Assembly (NCBI GenBank): GCA_016705685.1
Contig: JADJLB010000001.1
Coordinates: forward strand, 558,001 to 622,000
DNA: 64,000 bases
Origin: Propionivibrio sp.
Lineage (GTDB): Bacteria > Pseudomonadota > Gammaproteobacteria > Burkholderiales > Rhodocyclaceae
Reading direction: 5' to 3'
In this document: in pieces, positions 57,151-64,000 of the stretch
How the letters are laid out: every line of letters starts with the position of its first letter
Position numbering within the stretch: position 1 is the first letter of the stretch
Program-made: the position numbers and the translations under genes
The notes under the pieces: generated by a model
The model's input: only the letters and a program-made list of their open reading frames with translations
The model's database searches: none
What the model was told of the DNA's origin: nothing

Positions 57151-57774
57151 TCAGGAAGCGGTCTTCTTCGCGCCGATCTTGGGTTCAGTACCGGCCATCA
57201 GACGCTGCAGGTTTGACCAGTGTTTGCCGATCAAGGCCATGGCAATGATGCCGACGGCAAGCAGCAGCACATCGCTTCCCCAGAGAAATAGAGCGAACAA
57301 AGGAGCAGCGGCTGCGGCGACCAGCGCCGCCAGCGACGAATAGCGCAGGGTATAGGCAATGATCAGCCAGGTCGCAAGGGTTGCCAGGCCCAGCCGTGGA
57401 TCAAGGGCCAGCAGCACGCCGGCCGCAGTCGCGACGCCTTTGCCGCCTTTGAACTTGAGGAAGACCGGGTAGAGGTGCCCGAGGAACACAGCCAGCGCGA
57501 CCAGCCCGACGATACCCTCCGTAAGCCCATGGCCTACGCCGTAGGCGCGGGCCAGATAAACGGCCAGCCAGCCTTTGGCCAGATCGCCGATCAGGGTCAC
57601 AGCCGCGGCGGCTTTGTTGCCGCTGCGCAGCACGTTGGTGGCGCCGGGGTTCTTCGAACCGTAGCTGCGCGGGTCGGCCAGCCCGAATATGTGGCTGGAA
57701 ACCACGGCAAACGGAATCGAGCCGAGCAGATAAGCCATCACGATGGCCGAGCAGGCGAACAGATCGATTGACAT
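57151..57774 (-). CDS. plsY: Glycerol-3-phosphate acyltransferase PlsY
   Basis: Inner-membrane enzyme that makes lysophosphatidate from acyl-phosphate. It is 207 aa with five or so hydrophobic segments. The three family motifs are present: [22 protein letters not shown], and a C-terminal [13 protein letters not shown] region. It is convergent with tsaD (the stops abut) and divergent from folB. Confidence 0.95.
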   Translation of the reverse strand: MSIDLFACSAIVMAYLLGSIPFAVVSSHIFGLADPRSYGSKNPGATNVLRSGNKAAAAVTLIGDLAKGWLAVYLARAYGVGHGLTEGIVGLVALAVFLGHLYPVFLKFKGGKGVATAAGVLLALDPRLGLATLATWLIIAYTLRYSSLAALVAAAAAPLFALFLWGSDVLLLAVGIIAMALIGKHWSNLQRLMAGTEPKIGAKKTAS

Positions 57775-57902
57775 GGTTGAATCCCTGAAACACGAAGTGT
57801 AAATAGGCGGGTGGGTTAGAATTCGCGCACTGCGGTTCTGGATGGTTGACTCAGGCTATTCCACCGACGACCGATTTTACACCGAGCAGACACGACCTTC
57901 TG

Positions 57903-58259
57903 ATGGACATCATCTTTATCGACGAACTCCGACTCTCGACCCTGGTTGGCATATATCCGCGTGAGAAGGCCATGCCGCAAACGATCGAGCTTTCCCTTCA
58001 GATCGGCACACCCACGGCCCGTGCCGGAGCCAGTGATGCCATCGGCGATACCATCGATTATGCAGCGGTCGTCGATCGACTGCGCCGCGAGCTGGCGGAA
58101 CGGCATTTCAACCTGCTTGAGAAGCTCGCTGAATACGTTGCAGAGCTTCTGCTCAAGGACTTCGGCGCAAGCTGGGTTCGCGTTTCGATCGCCAAGATTG
58201 GCATGCTGCGGGGAGTACGACGCGTCGGGGTGATCATTGAGCGCACGGCAAGCGCTTGA
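57903..58259 (+). CDS. folB: Dihydroneopterin aldolase
   Basis: Folate-pathway enzyme, 118 aa. MDIIFIDELRLSTLVGIYPR opens the tunnel fold with the catalytic-area Glu-Lys pair (YPREK), and LLEKLAEYVAELLL carries the conserved helix. ATG 57903 is chosen because the upstream frame has no family similarity. Confidence 0.93.
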   Translation: MDIIFIDELRLSTLVGIYPREKAMPQTIELSLQIGTPTARAGASDAIGDTIDYAAVVDRLRRELAERHFNLLEKLAEYVAELLLKDFGASWVRVSIAKIGMLRGVRRVGVIIERTASA

Positions 58260-58260
58260 T

Positions 58261-58749
58261 TCATGCCTTGATCGCCACGTCCACCACGGTCGGCGATAGC
58301 ACACGTATCAAATCATGAGGATGCACGCCGACCAGATACCCGCGCCGGCCTCCGTTGATGTAGATCAACGGAATATCGAGGATGCTTTTCTGAATATAGA
58401 TGGGCAACTTCTTACGGGTGCCGAAGGGGCTGGTTCCACCGACCAGATAGCCGGTATGACGATTGGCAACCTCAGGCTTACAAGGCTCGATCTTCTTGCA
58501 TCCGATCTGCCGAGCCAGTTCCTTGGTTGACACCTTGCAGTCGCCATGCATCAGGACGATCAACGGTTTCGACGTTTCATCGGCCATGACCAGCGTCTTG
58601 ATCACGGCATGTTCGTCAACGTTGAGTTCGCGAGACGAGACGAAAGTGCCCCCGTGCTCTTCGTAATCGTATAGATGGTTGGAGTGGGCAATTCCGTGGT
58701 GCTGCAGAAATCTTGTTGCCGGCGTATCGGGGGCGTTTTCTGACTTCAT
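58261..58749 (-). CDS. ybaK: Cys-tRNA(Pro)/Cys-tRNA(Cys) deacylase YbaK
   Basis: A 162-residue editing enzyme that hydrolyses mischarged Cys-tRNA(Pro). Family signatures: VIKTLVMADETSKPLIVLMH, the lysine-bearing active-site region, VANRHTGYLVGGTSPFGTR and IYINGGRRGYLVGV. The stop abuts folB's. ATG 58749 gives the best match; another ATG lies 5 codons upstream. Confidence 0.92.
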   Translation of the reverse strand: MKSENAPDTPATRFLQHHGIAHSNHLYDYEEHGGTFVSSRELNVDEHAVIKTLVMADETSKPLIVLMHGDCKVSTKELARQIGCKKIEPCKPEVANRHTGYLVGGTSPFGTRKKLPIYIQKSILDIPLIYINGGRRGYLVGVHPHDLIRVLSPTVVDVAIKA

Positions 58750-58825
58750 GTTGTTTCTACCCAAATCACTTTGCTTCAGTCAGCATAGCAGACCCGTTGC
58801 GGACGTGTTTCCGTTGCGATTCGAT

Positions 58826-61800
58826 TCACCCCCGTTTCACGAACGAATCGAAATCCTCGATGGGCAAGGGACGGCTGAAGAAATAGCCCTGGTAGGTGAA
58901 GCAGCCGGCCTGGGCCAGAAAGTCCCGTTGTGCTTCGGTTTCGACGCCCTCGGCAATGACGTCCAGCTCGAGGTTCTGGGCCAGGGCAACAACAGTTCTG
59001 GCGATCGCCGCGGCGTTTGGGTTGGTGGTCACATCACGGACAAACGACTGGTCTATCTTCAATTGATTCAAGGGCAGGCGCTTCAGATACGAAAGCGAGG
59101 AATAGCCCGTTCCAAAGTCGTCCAGCGAAAACCCCACACCCTTGGCTTTGAGCACTTCCATCTTGGCGATGATCCGGTCAACATCGTCAAGCAGAAGACT
59201 TTCGGTGAGTTCCAGTTTGAGTTTGGCCGGATCGGCATGGCTGTGGTCGAGAACCGCCAGAATCTGGTCGGCGAAATCGGGCTGTCGGAACTGGCGGGCG
59301 CTGACATTGACGGCGAGCGTGAAGTGGGCCGTTTCGATCATGTTTGCCCAAGTGCTTAACTGTGCGCAAGCGGTTTGCAGCACCCACAAGCCGAGTGGAA
59401 GTATCAACTCCGTTTCTTCGGCCAAGGGGATGAATTCGGCGGGTGACACCATGCCGCGTTCGGGATGCTGCCAGCGGAGCAGCGCTTCAGCACCGATGAC
59501 ACGGCCCGCCGAGTCGACCTGTGCCTGATAATGCAAAAGGAATTGCCGTTCGCCTATCGCCTTGCGCAGGTCGGCCTCCAGGATGACGCGCTGAGTGACT
59601 GCTGCCTGCATAGCGGGATCAAAAAAACGAATCGTATTACGGCCAGCCGCCTTGGCCTGATACATGGCCAGGTCGGCGCGTTTCATCAGATCATCGACCC
59701 TGATCGAATTGTCGCGGAACAAGCTGATTCCTATGCTCGACGTACAATGATAAGTGCGCTTGCCTGGCGTATCGCCGCTCAAGGCCAGATCGAGCAGGTA
59801 GGGCTGACGTAATGCGGCCAAGATCTTTTCCGCTACGATTTCGGCCTGCCTCGGTGCCGCATCGGCGTCGTCGAGATCCTCGATGATTACGACAAATTCG
59901 TCGCCGCCCAGACGCGCCACGGTATCCCCTTCACGTATGCAGCCTTTGAGTCGCAAACCCATTTCCTGCAGCAGTTGGTCGCCGATGCCGTGCCCCATCG
60001 TGTCATTGAGCGTTTTGAAGTTATCAAGATCGATCAACATCAGAGCGCCATGCTTGTTGTGGCGCGCGCTGTTGCTTATGGCGTGCTTCAAGCGATCCAG
60101 CATCAGACGCCGATTCGGCAGATCGGTCAGCGAATCGTAGAACGCCAGGTGTTCGATCTTGTCGGCCGCAACCTTGCGTTCGGTGATGTCGGTAAATGAA
60201 GCCACGTAATGGGTGACGGCTCCGACTTCATTCTTAACGGCGGTGATGGAAAGATACTGCGGATAGTGCTCGCCGTTCTTGCGCCGGTTCCAGATTTCTC
60301 CGCGCCATGTCCCGGTCTGTGAAATGCTTTCCCACATGGCCGCATAGAACGCTGCCGGGTGACGGCCCGAGCTGAGCAGACGCGGGTTCTGGCCGATCGC
60401 TTCTTCGGACGAATAGCCGGTAATTACTTCGAATGCCCGGTTTGTCCTGAGTATCCCGGCGTCGGCGTCGGTGATAATAATCCCTTCCTGCGAATCGAAG
60501 GTAGTGGCCGCGACCCGCAGATCCGCTTCGGTCCTCTTGCGTTCCGAAATGTCGCGCGAGGCCGCGTAAAGAAAGCCCTTGCCTTCTATCTCGATGCCCG
60601 ATGCGCTGACTTCAACATCCAGAAAACTTCCGTCACGGCGTCGATGCCGGGTTTCAAAAACCACTTTCTTGCGTTGCGCGATCAACGAGTCGATACGGTC
60701 CCGGATGACCTCGGACGAATCCTGCGCATCCCAATCGGTCACGTGCAGCTCTCCGAGTGCCGAGTCATCATATCCAAGCATGTCGAGGAAGGCTTCGTTG
60801 GCTTCGACAAGCATGCCGTGACCATCAAGAATATGGATACCGTCGCTGGCCGTTTTCAGTATTGTCCGCAGCCGGACACGTTCTCTTTCCGCCAGGCTTT
60901 CAATGCGTTTGCGTTCGGTGATGTCGCGACACACGCAGTAGATATTCTCCCGATCGTCAAGTTCGACGATTGAAAACGTCATTTCGGCAACAAATTCGGT
61001 AGCGTCGGCTTTGATGAGTATCCACTCGAAACGGTGCAGACCCTGTTCCTTGGCGATGGCCGTCATGCGCCTGGCCTTGGCCCTGGAGTCCTCCCCATCG
61101 GGTTGGCGAGGCGGCGAAAGCTTTGCGGGATGAAGGTTCAGCAATTCGTCCCGACTGGTGTAGCCGAGCACTTTGATGGCGGCCTCGTTACACTCGACGA
61201 TGCGTCTGCCGTCGACGATCCAGGTGGGATCCGGCGCCCGTTCAAGCAGAGAACGAAAGCGGTGTTCACTCTTGAACAGGCGTATTCGCGATTCATTGTC
61301 GATGCGCAGGTACCGCTGGGTCGCCAGCGTGGCGGCTATGGTGATAAAGAGAACGAAGGCAATGCTCTTGATGAGTTCGTTCCGCCAGGAAGCGAGCGCG
61401 TCATCGATGCTTGCCGTTACGGCGATGATAAGCGGATAGCGAATCAGGCGGGCGTGACTGATCAGGCGGTTTACCCCGTCGAAGGCGCCCTTGATGCGGT
61501 ATTGTCCGCGCTCCAGGCCGTTCAGATGTTCAATGAATTCGGGGCTTCCGGCAAAGGACTTGCCGATTGATCCCTTGATCATTGGCGAACGGAACAAGGT
61601 GACTCCGCTGGATTTGATGATGGTGATCGAACCGTTCGGTTTGACGCGTTGCAACTCAAAGCGCTGCGAAACCCAGTCCAGGTCGATCATTGCAATGATG
61701 ACGATCGTTTCCCCGTCCGTATTCTTCAGGGGATATGTCACCGGAACAATCCACCGGCCATTCGCCTGGCTGCGCACCGGATCGCCGATATCCAACCCGG

Positions 61801-62227
61801 GTGTCAGCGCGTCGTTCCGACTACGCCGGGTTTCATCATTTACAGCGGCAGTCTTCGGAGGAGGCGATAGCGCAGGAATGGTGTAGGTTTTACCGCTGGC
61901 ATCGATAAGATGAAAATCCAGTGCGCCATCGGAGACCCGCCGCAATTCGGTAACGAGTCTAATGAACGAGGGTGCTTGTACCGGAAAAGACTTCGGATGT
62001 ACTTCGATCCAGTTGGCGATCGCCTGAATGGAAATTTCGGTGAGCTCGAGCAAGCGAAGCGTTTGCTCCTCGACGGCGATGCTCAGCGTGGCGAGGTCGG
62101 TTTCGCGCACGGATATGACCCGTTGCCTTTCCGTCATCAACCACACGCCCCCGGTCACCCACAAGGACAGTAGCAGCAGGGTGACAAGCAACGGAATAGT
62201 CAAGCGCTTGTTGCGACGAGGCTCCAT
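58826..62227 (-). CDS. Membrane GGDEF-EAL protein with Cache-type sensor and three PAS domains
   Basis: A 1133-residue cyclic di-GMP enzyme. Domains in order: transmembrane helix at about 11-31, periplasmic Cache-type sensor to about 290, second helix near 288-308, three PAS domains each followed by a PAC segment (CRDITERKR, SRDISERKR, FTDITERK), GGDEF with intact RLGGDEF, and EAL with intact GAEALLRW and DDFGTGYSSLSYLKRL. Both synthesis and breakdown sites look intact, so the net activity cannot be predicted. It stands alone. Confidence 0.95.
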   Translation of the reverse strand: MEPRRNKRLTIPLLVTLLLLSLWVTGGVWLMTERQRVISVRETDLATLSIAVEEQTLRLLELTEISIQAIANWIEVHPKSFPVQAPSFIRLVTELRRVSDGALDFHLIDASGKTYTIPALSPPPKTAAVNDETRRSRNDALTPGLDIGDPVRSQANGRWIVPVTYPLKNTDGETIVIIAMIDLDWVSQRFELQRVKPNGSITIIKSSGVTLFRSPMIKGSIGKSFAGSPEFIEHLNGLERGQYRIKGAFDGVNRLISHARLIRYPLIIAVTASIDDALASWRNELIKSIAFVLFITIAATLATQRYLRIDNESRIRLFKSEHRFRSLLERAPDPTWIVDGRRIVECNEAAIKVLGYTSRDELLNLHPAKLSPPRQPDGEDSRAKARRMTAIAKEQGLHRFEWILIKADATEFVAEMTFSIVELDDRENIYCVCRDITERKRIESLAERERVRLRTILKTASDGIHILDGHGMLVEANEAFLDMLGYDDSALGELHVTDWDAQDSSEVIRDRIDSLIAQRKKVVFETRHRRRDGSFLDVEVSASGIEIEGKGFLYAASRDISERKRTEADLRVAATTFDSQEGIIITDADAGILRTNRAFEVITGYSSEEAIGQNPRLLSSGRHPAAFYAAMWESISQTGTWRGEIWNRRKNGEHYPQYLSITAVKNEVGAVTHYVASFTDITERKVAADKIEHLAFYDSLTDLPNRRLMLDRLKHAISNSARHNKHGALMLIDLDNFKTLNDTMGHGIGDQLLQEMGLRLKGCIREGDTVARLGGDEFVVIIEDLDDADAAPRQAEIVAEKILAALRQPYLLDLALSGDTPGKRTYHCTSSIGISLFRDNSIRVDDLMKRADLAMYQAKAAGRNTIRFFDPAMQAAVTQRVILEADLRKAIGERQFLLHYQAQVDSAGRVIGAEALLRWQHPERGMVSPAEFIPLAEETELILPLGLWVLQTACAQLSTWANMIETAHFTLAVNVSARQFRQPDFADQILAVLDHSHADPAKLKLELTESLLLDDVDRIIAKMEVLKAKGVGFSLDDFGTGYSSLSYLKRLPLNQLKIDQSFVRDVTTNPNAAAIARTVVALAQNLELDVIAEGVETEAQRDFLAQAGCFTYQGYFFSRPLPIEDFDSFVKRG

Positions 62228-62328
62228 GGGCGCCAGTGTATGTCAAAGTTGTATTTTCGGCTATGTTGCCGTACGCCATTTCTATCGACGCCTATACGGC
62301 GCAGACAGGCAGATCTCAGCGCCCTGAG

Positions 62329-63243
62329 CTAGCCTCGGGGGTGATGCGCGGCGTGCAGCGATTTCAGCCGTTCGCGGGCAATGTGCGTGTAGATCTGGGT
62401 GGTCGAAATGTCGGAATGGCCGAGCAGCAGTTGCACGACCCGCAAGTCGGCGCCGTGATTGAGTAGATGCGTGGCAAAAGCGTGGCGCATGACATGCGGG
62501 GAAAGGCGGCCAGGGTCCATTCCGGCGCGTTGGGCATAACGCTTGATCAATTGCCAGAACGCCTGACGCGACATGGCCGCGCCGCGTGCCGTCACAAAGA
62601 GATCATTGCTTTGTCGCTGGTCGAGCAACGCCGGGCGGGCCTCGGCGAGATAGCTGCGCATCCAGTCGATGGCTTCCTCACCAAGCGGGACCAGGCGTTC
62701 CTTGCTGCCCTTGCCGAAAACCCGAACCACGCCCATATCAAAACTCACTTCGTGTAGCTTGAGTCCAACCAGTTCCGAAACACGCAAGCCCGTCGCATAG
62801 AGTGTTTCGAGCATGGCGCGATCGCGCTGGCCGAGGATCGTGTCGGTCTGCGGCGCGCCCAGTAGGGCTTCAACCTGCGCTTCGGAAATCACCACGGGCA
62901 AGCGCGAGGGCTTGATCGGCATGACGATCCTTAGCGTCGGGTCGGCCTTGATTCGGCCCTGTGAGAGCAGGTGCCGGTAAAAGCGCCGCAGGGTGGATAG
63001 GTAGCGGGCCTGCGATGAGGCGCGCAGCGTTTTCGAAAGTTCGGCGACAAATTGCATCAGGGCCAACTCGTCGACCTGGCTCAATGAGGTGAGTCTGTGT
63101 TCGCTCAACCAGTTTGAAAAATGCAAGAGGTCGCTGCGATAACTGGATAGCGAAGCCTGGGCTAGACCGTCCTCCAGCCAAAGGGAATCGCAGAAAGCAT
63201 CAATTTCTGCCCGATCCGCCGGCCTGTTCTCAATGGCCTTCAT
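62329..63243 (-). CDS. xerD: Site-specific tyrosine recombinase XerD
   Basis: Resolves chromosome dimers at dif together with XerC. 304 aa. The N-terminal SAM-like domain opens IDAFCDSLWLEDGLAQASLS. The catalytic residues are Arg in ATGLRVSELVGL, Lys around GKGSKERLVPLG, His and Arg in LSPHVMRHAFATHLL, His in LGHSDIS and Tyr in TTQIYTH. It overlaps the ogt-type gene by 14 bases, suggesting co-transcription. Confidence 0.95.
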   Translation of the reverse strand: MKAIENRPADRAEIDAFCDSLWLEDGLAQASLSSYRSDLLHFSNWLSEHRLTSLSQVDELALMQFVAELSKTLRASSQARYLSTLRRFYRHLLSQGRIKADPTLRIVMPIKPSRLPVVISEAQVEALLGAPQTDTILGQRDRAMLETLYATGLRVSELVGLKLHEVSFDMGVVRVFGKGSKERLVPLGEEAIDWMRSYLAEARPALLDQRQSNDLFVTARGAAMSRQAFWQLIKRYAQRAGMDPGRLSPHVMRHAFATHLLNHGADLRVVQLLLGHSDISTTQIYTHIARERLKSLHAAHHPRG

Positions 63244-63715
63244 GCGCCAACAGCCAGCGCTTCACTTCAAGCAGAAACCCGCCGCGCTGATGGGCAAAAC
63301 CGCCCAGTCCGCCTTTCGTGGCGACGACCCGATGACAGGGAACGACGATCGGAAACGGGTTGGCGCCACATGCTTGGCCTACGGCGCGTGGCGCGTTGTT
63401 CAGGGCTTGGGCCAGTTCGCCGTAGGTCCGGGTCTGATGATTGGGTATGGCCGCGATTTGCGACCAGACGCGGCGTTGAAAAGCGGTTCCCGAGGGGCGT
63501 AGCGGCAGGTTGAAGGTGAACTCGGCATCGCTCAAAAAAGCCTGCAATTGCTGCGCGGCTTTCATGGCCAAGGGGTTCGACGGTGAAGTCTCCGCACCCG
63601 CGGCAAGGAAGTCGATGCGATGAATTTGGGCATCGTCACAGCGTATCCCAAGGCAAAAGCCGGGCGCGGCGACGATGGCCTGAAACGTTTCGGGGTTTTG
63701 TCTTGCCTTGGGCAT
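63230..63715 (-). CDS. ogt: Methylated-DNA-protein-cysteine methyltransferase
   Basis: Suicide DNA repair enzyme that takes alkyl groups from O6-alkylguanine. The active-site motif IVVPCHRVV is intact, and the DNA-binding helix GTAFQRRVWSQIAAIP and ARG-finger region TYGELAQALNNAPRAVGQA are clear. 161 aa from ATG 63715; ATG 63760 is also possible, as neither has a strong ribosome-binding site. It overlaps xerD and follows the proA end. Confidence 0.93.
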   Translation of the reverse strand: MPKARQNPETFQAIVAAPGFCLGIRCDDAQIHRIDFLAAGAETSPSNPLAMKAAQQLQAFLSDAEFTFNLPLRPSGTAFQRRVWSQIAAIPNHQTRTYGELAQALNNAPRAVGQACGANPFPIVVPCHRVVATKGGLGGFAHQRGGFLLEVKRWLLAHEGH

Positions 63716-63776
63716 CCGGAATTCGGTTCTTTCGGTATTGATAGATTCCCGAGGGTGCATGCGCTTTAGCTTGCGT

Positions 63777-64000
63777 TCAGCCGCGCAACTGCCCGGTGCC
63801 AAGCACGACCCACTTTTGACTGGTCAAGCCTTCGAGACCGACCGGGCCGCGGGCGTGAATCTTGTCGGTGGATATGCCGATCTCCGCGCCGAGGCCATAT
63901 TCGAAGCCATCGGCAAAACGCGTCGAGGCGTTGATCATGACCGAAGCCGAATCGACCTCGCGCAGGAATCGCATGGCCCGGGTGTAATTTTCACTGACAA
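63777..64000 (-). CDS. proA: Glutamate-5-semialdehyde dehydrogenase, 3' end only
   Basis: The C-terminal 74 or so residues of gamma-glutamyl phosphate reductase of proline biosynthesis, running off the right edge. Reads [20 protein letters not shown], then [20 protein letters not shown] and [11 protein letters not shown], the family's conserved C-terminus. The rest lies beyond 64000. Confidence 0.95.
   Translation of the reverse strand, partial: VSENYTRAMRFLREVDSASVMINASTRFADGFEYGLGAEIGISTDKIHARGPVGLEGLTSQKWVVLGTGQLRG

Overview
The window is a chromosomal segment of a betaproteobacterium, most likely of the Rhodocyclales (Accumulibacter/Dechloromonas-like). I infer this from protein style and gene order: dnaA-dnaN-gyrB without recF, rpmH-rnpA-yidD-yidC-mnmE, ybgC-tolQRAB-pal-cpoB-queE-queC, and rpoD-dnaG-yqeY-rpsU next to tsaD-plsY-folB. 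I ran no search, so the genus is a guess. Nearly all of the window is ordinary core chromosome.

Layout. 0.2-1.6 kb: def-fmt, convergent with gyrB. 1.6-7.2 kb: gyrB, dnaN and dnaA on the minus strand, with an AT-rich, DnaA-box-bearing dnaA-dnaN spacer that I take as the likely oriC. 7.2-11.8 kb: rpmH, rnpA, yidD, yidC, mnmE and a TSUP permease, divergent from dnaA. 11.8-14.9 kb: minus-strand LON-domain protein, ubiX, Gx transporter, NusG-II protein and rapZ. 14.9-19.5 kb: an M20 amidohydrolase, class I PHA synthase and an AlkP-superfamily protein. 19.5-21.1 kb: a small scar with an IS110 fragment, a nuclease-like ORF and the 3' tail of a lost AlkP paralogue. 21.2-23.6 kb: yajD, an MBL-fold protein and an EamA transporter. 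23.6-30.5 kb: a TAXI-type TRAP transporter operon carrying its own DctB/DctD-type sensor and sigma-54 activator, with a plausible -24/-12 promoter and an upstream dyad. 30.6-33.9 kb: ruvC-ruvA-AI-2E permease-ruvB. 34.0-41.4 kb: Tol-Pal and queuosine genes. 41.4-41.6 kb: two tRNA-Lys genes.

41.7-51.2 kb is an accessory island between the tRNA-Lys pair and tRNA-Ile2/rpoD. It holds a TacAT-type toxin-antitoxin pair, an AAA/DUF4143 ATPase, a Fic protein, a YecA/SEC-C protein, a DUF6398 protein and a type III methyltransferase fused in frame to part of a RhuM protein. It also holds a tight three-gene operon (HVO_A0114-type DNA-binding protein, DUF3800 protein, BECR-nuclease-like protein) with a convergent small-RNA candidate at its 3' end, and a DUF3489 protein. 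The three-gene operon plus the small RNA is my best candidate for an undescribed toxin-antitoxin or defence module.

51.3-64.0 kb returns to core genes: tRNA-Ile2, rpoD, dnaG, yqeY, rpsU, tsaD, plsY, folB, ybaK, a large PAS-GGDEF-EAL protein, xerD, ogt and the 3' end of proA. Two conserved genes are broken by single-base indels in short homopolymers (gyrB twice, the DctB-type kinase once). Because gyrB is essential, I read these as probable sequence errors in a draft or metagenome assembly rather than real mutations.
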